NCBI GenBank assembly: GCA_910586175.1 | Contig: CAJUIJ010000126.1 | Span: 1 to 7,198 of the forward strand | Source of the DNA: an uncultured Muribaculaceae bacterium | Lineage (GTDB): Bacteria > Bacteroidota > Bacteroidia > Bacteroidales > Muribaculaceae | Direction of reading: 5' to 3' | DNA length: 7,198 bases | Shown here: positions 1-6,848 of the stretch, piece by piece | How the letters are laid out: each line of letters starts with the position of its first letter | How positions within the stretch are numbered: position 1 is the first letter of the stretch | Position numbers and translations under genes: made by a program | Notes under the pieces: generated by a model | The model's input: the letters and a program-made list of their open reading frames with translations, nothing else | What the model was told of the DNA's origin: nothing | Database searches by the model: none

Positions 1-44
<44 letters not shown>

Positions 45-55
45 AGTTTGCTTTG

Positions 56-128
<73 letters not shown>

Positions 129-168
129 AGTTTTTGCTTGCATCAGGCTTTCCTGCCGTTTTGCGAGT

Positions 169-201
169 GCAAAGTTAATACTTTTTTTTGACTCCTCCAA
201 A
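169..201 (-). promoter_or_regulatory. Bacteroidetes-type promoter for the tRNA-Gly pair
   Basis: On the minus strand, TTTG (198-201) is followed after 20 bases by TAACTTTGC (169-177). This matches the Bacteroidetes -33 (TTTG) and -7 (TAnnTTTG) elements with the expected spacing. Transcription should start near position 166, leaving a leader of about 38 bases before the first tRNA. The call rests on consensus and spacing only. Confidence 0.8.
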
Positions 202-264
202 TCTTTTGGCGATTTTTTTAAGATTTTATTCTCAATTCACCCGATTTTTTGTTGTCTCCCCTTA

Positions 265-296
265 ATCTCACTCCGCATCCATCTCACTCCGCATCC
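265..296. repeat. Perfect 16-bp tandem duplication across a stop codon
   Basis: The 16-base unit ATCTCACTCCGCATCC occurs twice in direct succession, at 265-280 and 281-296. On the minus strand the upstream copy (281-296) encodes the last residues, Asp-Ala-Glu, and contains the TGA stop (284-286) of the SPOR-domain gene. The other copy lies just after the stop. The unit length is not a multiple of three, but each copy carries its own TGA at the same place, so the duplication leaves the protein end unchanged. Replication slippage is the likely origin. Confidence 0.9.
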
Positions 297-1276
297 CAAA
301 TCCAAGCATCGCCATATTCCTGCTTGAAACTCGTCTCTGAAATGCGGCGGGTGGCTTCTTCGCGGCTGTCGGTGCTGAATGCAGAAACGCGGCTCTTTGT
401 GCGACCATTCACAACCCTGAGTTCTGACGATGCCGATGAGTGTGCTGATGCGAATGCCTCTGCTTCTGCCGGCGTTGCAAATGTCGCAATAATCGCATGG
501 TAACGACCCTCCGGCTCTTCAACCTGCTCGGCTCTCTGCTCATTGATTTCAATATCCGCCTTGTTTGCCGGAGCCGAAGCCTTGGGATTGCGTGGCTGAA
601 GCATCTGTTCTACCGGTACTACCGAAGCCTTGTCTACGTTGGTTTGGGTATTTGGGGGTAAAACGAATGCCAATGAGGTTATAAGGATTATTGCCAAACA
701 TGCCGCTACACGGGCAAATGTCTTGTTGACCGCAATATAATAATTGCGTTCGGTATCAAATTTGCGGCCTTCGCTCGCTATGCTGCTTTCTTCCGCAATT
801 TTGTTAACCGGCGCACACCCTATCTCGTCAGCCAACTCTTCTTGAAGGGAGGTTTCAGAATCCGGTTTGCTTACCGGAGCCTCGTGATATCCTAAGATAT
901 TGATGAGTCGTTTCGAATCATGGCGAGGGGAAAACACGAGCGTGCCTTCGTGTGTGCTGAGCGTGCCTATGCGACCAAGCGTAACCAGGCTTTCCTGACG
1001 CAGGGTTGCCAATAGCTCATGCACTGCATCGCCAAGCATTTCGCGCCCTTCGGCATACGACACTTGCTCCTTGCGTGCATATGAACTTGCAAGCAGACCA
1101 TCATCATGAGTGAGAGCTGCGTTAAAACGCACCTCTCGTGTCATGGGCAACCATAACTTTCGCTCTTCATCATAGCGTGCCGGCTGTCGCACGTTGAGCA
1201 ACGCACCCAATCCGGGCACGATGACGCAATCATGCTTCAGCAGCAGGTATTCTATGTGAAGTGTAAGCGTATTCAT
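284..1276 (-). CDS. HU-CCDC81 and SPOR domain membrane protein
   Basis: A 330-residue predicted inner-membrane protein. Residues 1 to about 130 (start MNTLTLHIEYLLLKHDCVIV, then PGLGALL) resemble the paired HU-CCDC81 domains of Bacteroidetes, divergent relatives of the HU/IHF DNA-binding fold. A charged linker follows, then one hydrophobic segment at about 189-207 (AACLAIILITSLAFVLP), a Pro/Ala/Glu-rich spacer, and a SPOR-like domain at about 256-329 (from GRYHAIIATFATPAEAEAFA to DAWIWDAE). In other bacteria SPOR domains bind denuded septal peptidoglycan. The expected topology is HU region in the cytoplasm and SPOR in the periplasm. A role connecting nucleoid or cytoplasmic partners to the division site is inference, since the family is essentially uncharacterised. 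The gene has its own promoter at 1342-1373. The ATG at 1276 is the first residue of the conserved N-terminal motif. A 16-bp tandem duplication spans its stop codon. Confidence 0.85.
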   Translation of the reverse strand: MNTLTLHIEYLLLKHDCVIVPGLGALLNVRQPARYDEERKLWLPMTREVRFNAALTHDDGLLASSYARKEQVSYAEGREMLGDAVHELLATLRQESLVTLGRIGTLSTHEGTLVFSPRHDSKRLINILGYHEAPVSKPDSETSLQEELADEIGCAPVNKIAEESSIASEGRKFDTERNYYIAVNKTFARVAACLAIILITSLAFVLPPNTQTNVDKASVVPVEQMLQPRNPKASAPANKADIEINEQRAEQVEEPEGRYHAIIATFATPAEAEAFASAHSSASSELRVVNGRTKSRVSAFSTDSREEATRRISETSFKQEYGDAWIWDAE

Positions 1277-1341
1277 TTGATTGTTAGGTAGCTATTGCAA
1301 ATGTGTGTGTAGCGCGCTTTTCGAATTGCGCGAAAACGAGT

Positions 1342-1373
1342 GCAAAGTTAACAAAAAAACGGCCAATTTACAA
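1342..1373 (-). promoter_or_regulatory. Bacteroidetes-type promoter for the SPOR-domain gene
   Basis: On the minus strand, TTG (1371-1373) is followed after exactly 20 bases by TAACTTTGC (1342-1350), matching the -33 and -7 elements. The -7 element is the same nine bases as in the tRNA-Gly promoter. Transcription should start near 1339, giving a leader of about 63 bases before the ATG at 1276. The promoter sits in the 117-base gap after the TPR gene, so the SPOR gene is probably its own transcription unit. No strong terminator for the upstream operon was found in the gap. Confidence 0.78.
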
Positions 1374-1393
1374 CCCTTGTTGCGCTTTATTTT

Positions 1394-2227
1394 TTATTTA
1401 TTTTCGCGCCAAAGTTCCTTGTAAAGTCGCTCATCTGCGCCCAACTCTTTGGCTCTCTTTAGGTCTTGCTCCATGTCGGTGGTCTGGTAACGCCCTCTCT
1501 TTATTGCAGCACGCATTATGTAGAGATCTCCATAGCGCGGATGGTTGGCTATTCCCAAAGCGAGCATATCTTCATATTCATCAAGTTTGCCTGCATAGTA
1601 GGCCGTGAGCAGAAGTTTCAGTAGCAGCGTCTCATCTTTCTCTTTGTCGTATGCCTCTTTGTAGTTGGTAAGGGCAAGCTGTTTGTCTCCTTGTCTCAAA
1701 GCTATGTCGCCCATCGTCTCGGCCACCGTGACATCTTTGCCAAATCTGTCGGCATAAAACTCCAGGTCGGATGTAGCGCCCCGGTAGTCGGATTTTGCAG
1801 CGCGGAGCACGCCCCTCATCTTGCGCGGCCATTGCAGCGTGGAGTCGAGCGTCAATACGTTGTCAAGGTCTTCAAGCGCCCTCTTTGTGTCTCCCTTGGC
1901 TATCAGCGTGCGTGCGCGGTTGCTCAAGAGCATCGTGCTTTTGGGCGCCGACGACAAGCCGATGTCGAATGCCTGCAAGGCTCCGTCGTAGTCGCCAAGG
2001 TTGGTGCGTACGGTGCCGAGGTTGGACCATAGAAGATAATTTGACTTATTGGCCGGCTCATGCTTTAGCGCACGCACTATCACACGCTCTGCATCTACCC
2101 ACCGCTCCTGTTTCATGTATCTGTCTGCTGAGTCGGCAAGCTCTATGTAGGTGGCAGTAAGAGTCTGCGCCCCCATTGAGAGGGCGCAGGCCGAAAATAT
2201 GGTGAATATGGTGGTTCTTGCTTTCAT
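1394..2227 (-). CDS. Exported tetratricopeptide repeat (TPR) protein
   Basis: A 277-residue protein. Residues 1-20 (MKARTTIFTIFSACALSMGA) look like a signal peptide with probable cleavage before Gln21. A lipobox reading around Cys14 (FSAC) is possible but poor. The rest is helical TPR repeats of about 34 residues, starting near 27, 62, 98, 132 (degenerate), 164, 200 and 232. Good examples are the helix pairs around LWSNLGTVRTNLGDYDGALQ and AETMGDIALRQGDKQLALTN. Such solenoids are scaffolds for protein interaction and no enzymatic motif is present. The ATG overlaps the stop of the upstream dsbD-family gene by one base (TAATG), so translation is probably coupled and the two proteins may act together in the periplasm. 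That partnership is inferred from gene order only. The specific function is unknown. Confidence 0.87.
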   Translation of the reverse strand: MKARTTIFTIFSACALSMGAQTLTATYIELADSADRYMKQERWVDAERVIVRALKHEPANKSNYLLWSNLGTVRTNLGDYDGALQAFDIGLSSAPKSTMLLSNRARTLIAKGDTKRALEDLDNVLTLDSTLQWPRKMRGVLRAAKSDYRGATSDLEFYADRFGKDVTVAETMGDIALRQGDKQLALTNYKEAYDKEKDETLLLKLLLTAYYAGKLDEYEDMLALGIANHPRYGDLYIMRAAIKRGRYQTTDMEQDLKRAKELGADERLYKELWRENK

Positions 2228-4278
2228 TAGTTTTTGTTGTATCGTTCAAGTCCTGTCTGAAGAAACTGGAGGAATTTGGGCACATTCTCTTCGTAGACGA
2301 AGGCGTAATTTAACGGTTTCCCCTCGGCATCAAGAATCACGTAATATGGCTGGGCATTTGCTCCAAACTTGATACGTTGCAGATAGCTCCACTTGTCTCC
2401 ATATGTGTATAGCGTGCGTTCGCGTCCATCTTTCTCTTTTACTGTGATTGGTGCGGGCAGCTCTTTTTTATCGTCTACCATCAAGGTTATCATGACGAAG
2501 TCGTTATCGATCATATTCTTGATTTCGGGGTTGGTGAGCACTGCTGCCTCCATTTTGCGGCAGTTCACGCATCCGTAGCCTGAAAAGTCCACGAGAACCG
2601 GCTTGTGCAGCTCGGCTGCCATCTTCATGCCGGCTTCGTAGTCGTCTGTCTGGGCATGCACATCGCCGGTGTATAGATTAAAGTCTTGCGTATATACCGG
2701 TGGTGCGAACGCGCTGATGCTCTTGAGCGGGGCTCCCCAAAGCCCGGGCACCATATATATGGCAAATGCAAGCGAGCATAGAGCGAGCATAAAGCGGGTT
2801 ATGCCTATCTTCTCCACTTTGTCGTCGTGCGGAAGGGTAATCTTGCCGAGCAGATATATGCCAAGCAGCGCGAAAATCACGATCCATAGTGAGATGAATA
2901 CTTCACGGTCCATGATGCGCCAGCCATATGCAAGGTCGGCCACGGAGAGGAATTTAAGGGCGAGCGCAAGCTCAAGAAAACCAAGCACCACCTTAACGGT
3001 GTTCATCCATCCTCCGCTCTTGGGTATCGACTTGAGCATTGTGGGGAATATGGCAAAGAGCGAGAAGGGGAGTGCCAGTGCCACCGCAAAACCGAGCATG
3101 CCGATTGCCGGAGACACGAAATTGCTCGTGGCGGCAGCTTCTACAAGCAGCGTGCCGATGATGGGACCGGTGCAGCTGAATGACACGAGGCAGAGTGTGA
3201 AGGCCATGAAGAAGATGGATATCCAGCCGGTGGTGGAGTCAACCTTTGAGTCAATCTTGTTGCTCCATTTGGCCGGTAATGTCAGCTCGAATCCTCCCAT
3301 GAATGAGATTGCGAATATCACAAGCAAGATGAAGAAGGCTATGTTGAACCCTGCGCTGGTGGCCAGCTCATTTAGTGCGGAGGCCCCGAAGATGCCGGTA
3401 ACTATCAGGCCAAGCGCTACATAGATAACTATGATAGAAAGACCATAGACCATAGCCGATATGATCGACTTGCGGCGTGACTTGTTTGACTTCAGGAAGA
3501 AGCTGACTGTCATCGGTATCATGGGCCATACGCATGGTGTCACCAAAGCTATGAGTCCACCAATGAAGCCGGCGAAAAATATATACCAAAGCCCGCGGCT
3601 ATGCTCTGTGGGATGCTCCTGGTAGGCGCGTATCTCGGCCTCGCTGTTGGCCCAGAGGTCACCGCCGGGTATCACCGTAGCACTCATTGCACCCATAGCT
3701 AATGTGTCGGCCGACTGCTGTTGCAATGTGTCTGCAACCAAACTTTCAGTGGCAGATGTCTCATCGGATTTAGACTCATCAGCTTTGGTATCGTCCTGCT
3801 TCTTTGCCTCATCTTTCAATGCAGCGGTGGCAAGGGGGGAGGTTCCCTTGAAGGCATGAAACTCGTCTACGCGGTAGCAACCACGGTCATCACATGTCTG
3901 ACCTCCGATCTCCACCTTGGCGCTCCATTCCTTAGCCGTTGGCTTGATCTTCTGTGTGAATTTTACAGTACCGGTGTAGTAATGTTCATCCACCATCAAT
4001 ATGTCATCATAGGCCTTGGTGTATGCCTTGTCGGCCTTGACCGATCCATCGGCCTTGCACCCCGTGTAGTTGAAACGGAAACTGAGCGGCACACCGCCTC
4101 CTTCCGGATTGTCCTGTGAATATAGATGAAATCCGGGAGACACAGTCGCCGTTATCTCCAATGAGGGAGTGTCGGTGTTGTCGCCAATCACCTTGTAACT
4201 CCATTTCACCTGGCTTGCGCCGAGCGATTGAGCTGCGCACACGATAAGTGTGAACAGCAATGGTAATAGTCGTCTCAT
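2227..4278 (-). CDS. dsbD: DsbD-family thiol:disulfide interchange protein
   Basis: A 683-residue inner-membrane protein that carries reducing equivalents from cytoplasmic thioredoxin to periplasmic thiols. It has the full three-part DsbD plan. A signal peptide (1 to about 21) leads into an N-terminal periplasmic immunoglobulin-like domain, with the cysteine pair C129/C134 in CDDRGC. A Lys/Asp/Glu/Ser-rich linker (about 153-195) follows. The membrane domain (about 228-515) has several hydrophobic helices and the two key cysteines C249 (LVTPCVWPMIP) and C369 (SFSCTGPIIG). The C-terminal thioredoxin-like domain (about 545-683) has the active site GYGCVNC (C570/C573) and the probable cis-proline P643 (AQPYY). 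All six expected redox cysteines are present, so it should be functional. Reduction of periplasmic disulfides or cytochrome c maturation are both possible roles. It is the first gene of an operon with the TPR gene, with a promoter at 4353-4384 and a leader of about 70 bases. Confidence 0.95.
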   Translation of the reverse strand: MRRLLPLLFTLIVCAAQSLGASQVKWSYKVIGDNTDTPSLEITATVSPGFHLYSQDNPEGGGVPLSFRFNYTGCKADGSVKADKAYTKAYDDILMVDEHYYTGTVKFTQKIKPTAKEWSAKVEIGGQTCDDRGCYRVDEFHAFKGTSPLATAALKDEAKKQDDTKADESKSDETSATESLVADTLQQQSADTLAMGAMSATVIPGGDLWANSEAEIRAYQEHPTEHSRGLWYIFFAGFIGGLIALVTPCVWPMIPMTVSFFLKSNKSRRKSIISAMVYGLSIIVIYVALGLIVTGIFGASALNELATSAGFNIAFFILLVIFAISFMGGFELTLPAKWSNKIDSKVDSTTGWISIFFMAFTLCLVSFSCTGPIIGTLLVEAAATSNFVSPAIGMLGFAVALALPFSLFAIFPTMLKSIPKSGGWMNTVKVVLGFLELALALKFLSVADLAYGWRIMDREVFISLWIVIFALLGIYLLGKITLPHDDKVEKIGITRFMLALCSLAFAIYMVPGLWGAPLKSISAFAPPVYTQDFNLYTGDVHAQTDDYEAGMKMAAELHKPVLVDFSGYGCVNCRKMEAAVLTNPEIKNMIDNDFVMITLMVDDKKELPAPITVKEKDGRERTLYTYGDKWSYLQRIKFGANAQPYYVILDAEGKPLNYAFVYEENVPKFLQFLQTGLERYNKN

Positions 4279-4352
4279 ATTTTGTTCTGTTATTTCTTTA
4301 CAATATTATGGGGCATGTGAGATGGGTTCTTAGCTCTTCCCACATAATTCCG

Positions 4353-4384
4353 CTAATATAATAATGAAACGACGATTACGCAAA
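4353..4384 (-). promoter_or_regulatory. Probable promoter of the dsbD-TPR operon
   Basis: On the minus strand, TTTG (4381-4384) is followed after 20 bases by TATATTAG (4353-4360). The -33 element and spacing are ideal; the -7 element differs from TAnnTTTG at one position (A for the third T). The predicted start near 4349 gives a leader of about 70 bases. It is divergent from the iorA promoter, and the two -33 elements are about 35 very A/T-rich bases apart. Confidence 0.62.
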
Positions 4385-4418
4385 AATAATTCATAAAATA
4401 TAAAATTTTAAAATATTT

Positions 4419-4452
4419 TTTGGCTAATCTCAAAACTTTTCACTACATTTGC
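4419..4452 (+). promoter_or_regulatory. Bacteroidetes-type promoter of iorAB
   Basis: TTTG (4419-4422) is followed after 21 bases by TACATTTG (4444-4451) and a C, matching the -33 and -7 consensus in sequence and spacing. Transcription should start near 4455, giving a leader of about 69 bases before the iorA ATG at 4524. The leader begins almost at once with a predicted stem-loop (4457-4494). Confidence 0.8.
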
Positions 4453-4456
4453 GTGT

Positions 4457-4494
4457 GAGACCGATGACAACGATTTGTGGGGCATTCGGATCTC
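4457..4494 (+). promoter_or_regulatory. Predicted 5'-leader stem-loop of iorA mRNA
   Basis: GAGACCGATG (4457-4466) can pair with CATTCGGATCTC (4483-4494) as GAGA/TCTC, CCGA/TCGG and TG/CA, with two single-base bulges on the 3' side, around a 16-base loop. TTTTCCTTT follows directly. Placed at the predicted 5' end of the message, it could protect the mRNA or act as a weak attenuator. No known riboswitch class is recognised. The fold was worked out by eye, and conservation is untested. Confidence 0.4.
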
Positions 4495-4523
4495 TTTTCC
4501 TTTGAATCTACATACCTCTTTTT

Positions 4524-6143
4524 ATGAAAACTAAACAACTTTTGCTCGGCGACGAGGCTCTCGCCCTCGGTGCCATCCATGCAGGCCTTTCAGGCGCTTA
4601 TGCGTATCCCGGTACGCCCTCTACTGAAATTCTTGAGTATGTGCAGAAAAATGCACTTGCACGCGAGCGCGGCATTCACTCCCATTGGTCGTCAAATGAG
4701 AAGACGGCTATGGAGGAGGCCCTCGGCATGTCGTTCTGCGGCAAGCGTTCCATGGTCTCGATGAAGCATGTCGGTATGAATGTGGCAGCCGACCCGTTTG
4801 TCAATTCCGCCATGACCGGTGCCAACGGTGGCATGATGGTCATAGCTGCTGACGACCCGTCGATGCATTCTTCTCAAAATGAGCAGGATTCACGCTTCTA
4901 TGCAGATTTCGCCATGATGCCCGCCCTTGAACCATCTTCGCAGCAGGAGGCTTATGATATGGCGGCTTACGCGTTCAATATCTCTGAGCAGTTTGGCATT
5001 CCGGTGCTCATGCGTCTCGTGACTCGTCTTAGCCATTCGCGTGCGGTGGTAGAAACTGACACTGAAGCGGTTGCAGAAAACGAACTTCACTATCCGGCCA
5101 ATCCGAAACAGTGGGTGCTTATGCCCGCCATGTCGAAAGTGCGTAACCGTCAGCTCATAGCCGACAATTGCAAGTTTGTGGAGTCGTCTGACAAGTCTCC
5201 TTTCAATTCGTATGCCGAAGCCCATGATCATCGCCTCGGCATCGTGGCCAATGGCATTGCCTACAATTATCTTATGGAGGTTTTCGGTGGCAAATGTCCT
5301 TTCCCTGTTGTCAAAATCGGACAGTATCCTCTCCCGCAGAATATGCTCCGCCGTCTTTATGACTCATGCGATGCTCTTCTCGTGGTGGAGGAGGGTCAGC
5401 CCTTCATTGAGAAGCAACTTCTCGGACTCAACGATTCCGGCAAGAAGATTTATGGTAAGCTTTCGGGCATAGTGGTGCGCGATGGCGAGCTCTCACCTGA
5501 TTCTGTAGCTGAGGCAATCGCACGTCTTTTGCCCAAAGCAGAAGGTTTGATGTGTAATGAAGTGCCTGAAAAGGCTGAAAATATTGCCCCACGTCCTCCT
5601 ATGCTTTGTCAAGGTTGTGGACACCGTGACGTATATGCTGCCTTAAATGAGGCTCTCGCTTCTTACGAAAACCCGAAGGTGTTTGGCGATATAGGTTGCT
5701 ACACACTCGGCTTCCTGAAGCCTTTCAACGCCATCGATACTTGTGTTGACATGGGAGCCTCCATCACCATGGCTAAAGGTGCGGCTGATGCCGGTCAGCA
5801 TCCTGCTGTGGCTATCATCGGTGACTCCACATTCACACATAGTGGCATGACAGGCCTGCTCGACGCTATCAATGAGAACAGCCCCATCTTGGTGATTATA
5901 TCTGATAATCTGACCACAGGTATGACAGGCGGTCAGGATTCGCAAGGTACGGGCAAGATCGAGGAGATCTGTCTCGGTCTCGGTGCTGCTCCCGAACATG
6001 TACGCACCATAGACTCTCTGCCCAAGAATCATGACAAGATGGTGCAGCTCTTCAAGGAGGAAATCGACTATCAGGGCCTCTCTGTTGTTGTGTCGCGCCG
6101 TGAGTGTCTCCAGACTGCTCGTCGTCACGCTTCCAAAAAGTAA
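4524..6143 (+). CDS. iorA: Indolepyruvate ferredoxin oxidoreductase, alpha subunit (no C-terminal ferredoxin domain)
   Basis: A 539-residue thiamine-diphosphate enzyme subunit. With IorB it converts arylpyruvates (indolepyruvate, phenylpyruvate, hydroxyphenylpyruvate), CoA and oxidised ferredoxin to aryl-acetyl-CoA, CO2 and reduced ferredoxin, in the cytoplasm; the reaction can be run in reverse. The N-terminal pyrimidine-binding domain has AYPGTPSTEI (27-36) and the Glu-rich helix SNEKTAMEEALG (57-68). The C-terminal ThDP domain has CQGCGH (362-367), GDIGCYTLG (388-396), DTCVDMGASI (405-414), the ThDP/Mg motif GDS (433-435) with DN (461-462), and TGGQ (468-471). C362, C365, C392 and perhaps C483 could hold the catalytic-site 4Fe-4S cluster. 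The protein ends at RRECLQTARRHASKK, where archaeal-type IorA proteins continue into a 4Fe-4S ferredoxin domain. No such domain is encoded downstream, so electrons must leave by another route. The ATG at 4524 lies in an A/T-rich context without a Shine-Dalgarno sequence, which is normal for Bacteroidetes. iorB follows after 62 bases. Confidence 0.93.
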   Translation: MKTKQLLLGDEALALGAIHAGLSGAYAYPGTPSTEILEYVQKNALARERGIHSHWSSNEKTAMEEALGMSFCGKRSMVSMKHVGMNVAADPFVNSAMTGANGGMMVIAADDPSMHSSQNEQDSRFYADFAMMPALEPSSQQEAYDMAAYAFNISEQFGIPVLMRLVTRLSHSRAVVETDTEAVAENELHYPANPKQWVLMPAMSKVRNRQLIADNCKFVESSDKSPFNSYAEAHDHRLGIVANGIAYNYLMEVFGGKCPFPVVKIGQYPLPQNMLRRLYDSCDALLVVEEGQPFIEKQLLGLNDSGKKIYGKLSGIVVRDGELSPDSVAEAIARLLPKAEGLMCNEVPEKAENIAPRPPMLCQGCGHRDVYAALNEALASYENPKVFGDIGCYTLGFLKPFNAIDTCVDMGASITMAKGAADAGQHPAVAIIGDSTFTHSGMTGLLDAINENSPILVIISDNLTTGMTGGQDSQGTGKIEEICLGLGAAPEHVRTIDSLPKNHDKMVQLFKEEIDYQGLSVVVSRRECLQTARRHASKK

Positions 6144-6205
6144 TCTTTACAGTCATTTATCAATACAGTGTGGCCCTTTGCGGGTCGCTTCAAAATGCTA
6201 AAACC

Positions 6206-6793
6206 ATGAAATCAGATATAGTTCTCGCCGGTGTAGGCGGTCAGGGCATTCTCACTATAGCCACCATTCTCGGCGCGGCTGCTCTTAAGGAAAATCTCTA
6301 TCTAAAGCAGGCCGAAGTGCACGGCATGAGCCAGCGTGGCGGTGATGTGCAGTCTAACCTTCGTCTAAGCTCCGATCCCATTCATTCCGACCTTATCGCC
6401 CTTGGCGGTGCTGACATGATTGTGTCGCTCGAACCTATGGAGGCTCTGAGGTATCTTCCCTTCCTGAGCAAGGAGGGTTGGGTGATTACCAATACAGTGC
6501 CTTTTGTCAATATCGACAATTATCCTGAAATGGAGAAGGTCAATGCCGAACTTGCTGCATGTCCGCGTGTCATCGCTTTCGACATGGATACACTCGCCAA
6601 GGAGGTGGCAACCGCACGAAGCTCCAACCTTGTGCTTCTCGGTGCAGCTTCACCCCTTATCGATATCGAACCCGATAAGATTGAAGATGCTATCCGCGCT
6701 CTTTTCTTGCCGAAGGGTGAGAAAATCGTAGACGCCAACATTGCAGCTTTCCGCGCGGGTCGTGCCAAGGCTGAAGAGATAATCAAGAATTAA
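6206..6793 (+). CDS. iorB: Indolepyruvate oxidoreductase, beta subunit
   Basis: A 195-residue partner of IorA and member of the pyruvate/2-oxoacid:ferredoxin oxidoreductase gamma-domain family. The start begins MKSDIVLAGVGGQGILT, with the glycine-rich loop GVGGQG at residues 9-14, then the family motif AEVHGMSQRGGDVQSNLR (36-53). Length and content match a complete stand-alone IorB. The reading frame is open back to an ATG at 6104, but that would add 34 residues with no family similarity and overlap the end of iorA. The ATG at 6206, preceded by an A-rich stretch (CTAAAACC), is therefore chosen. The 62-base gap after iorA has no evident promoter or terminator, so the two are cotranscribed. It contains no ferredoxin-type cysteine cluster, so it does not supply the domain missing from IorA. 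Confidence 0.94.
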   Translation: MKSDIVLAGVGGQGILTIATILGAAALKENLYLKQAEVHGMSQRGGDVQSNLRLSSDPIHSDLIALGGADMIVSLEPMEALRYLPFLSKEGWVITNTVPFVNIDNYPEMEKVNAELAACPRVIAFDMDTLAKEVATARSSNLVLLGAASPLIDIEPDKIEDAIRALFLPKGEKIVDANIAAFRAGRAKAEEIIKN

Positions 6794-6803
6794 TTTTTAC
6801 AAT

Positions 6804-6848
6804 GAACGTGCATCTGACCACCTGTGAGATGGTTCCAGATGCACGTTC
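6804..6848 (+). terminator. Strong hairpin after iorB, probable terminator or attenuator
   Basis: GAACGTGCATCTG (6804-6816) and CAGATGCACGTTC (6836-6848) are perfect 13-base inverted repeats. ACCA (6817-6820) and TGGT (6830-6833) can extend the stem inward past a two-base bulge, leaving a nine-base loop. The hairpin starts 10 bases after the iorB stop. The T tract after it is weak (TTAACTTTC), so it may only partly stop transcription or may protect the iorAB message 3' end. A good promoter for the downstream aminotransferase is not evident, so read-through is plausible. Confidence 0.75.

Noticed and set aside
1341..1393. Possible terminator of the dsbD-TPR operon with the small ACAA/TTGT repeat and the T run at 1352-1358 on the minus strand
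   Set aside because: The stem is only four pairs and is not next to the T run; the same bases are better explained as the SPOR-gene promoter.
2669..3424. A 251-codon open frame on the plus strand inside dsbD
   Set aside because: It lies antisense to the conserved membrane domain of dsbD, has no recognisable domain, and looks like a by-product of codon bias in the real gene.
4315..4328. TGTGAGATGG-GTTC in the dsbD leader resembles TGTGAGATGGTTC in the hairpin loop at 6823-6835
   Set aside because: Short, one-base different, in unrelated structural contexts with no third copy seen; treated as chance.
5643..6128. A 161-codon open frame on the minus strand inside iorA
   Set aside because: It is antisense to the conserved ThDP domain, is His/Thr-rich low-similarity sequence, and has no promoter.
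6104..6205. Possible longer iorB start at 6104
   Set aside because: The extra 34 residues overlap the iorA end, show no family similarity, and precede the normal MKSDIVLAGVGGQG start; 195 residues is the expected length.
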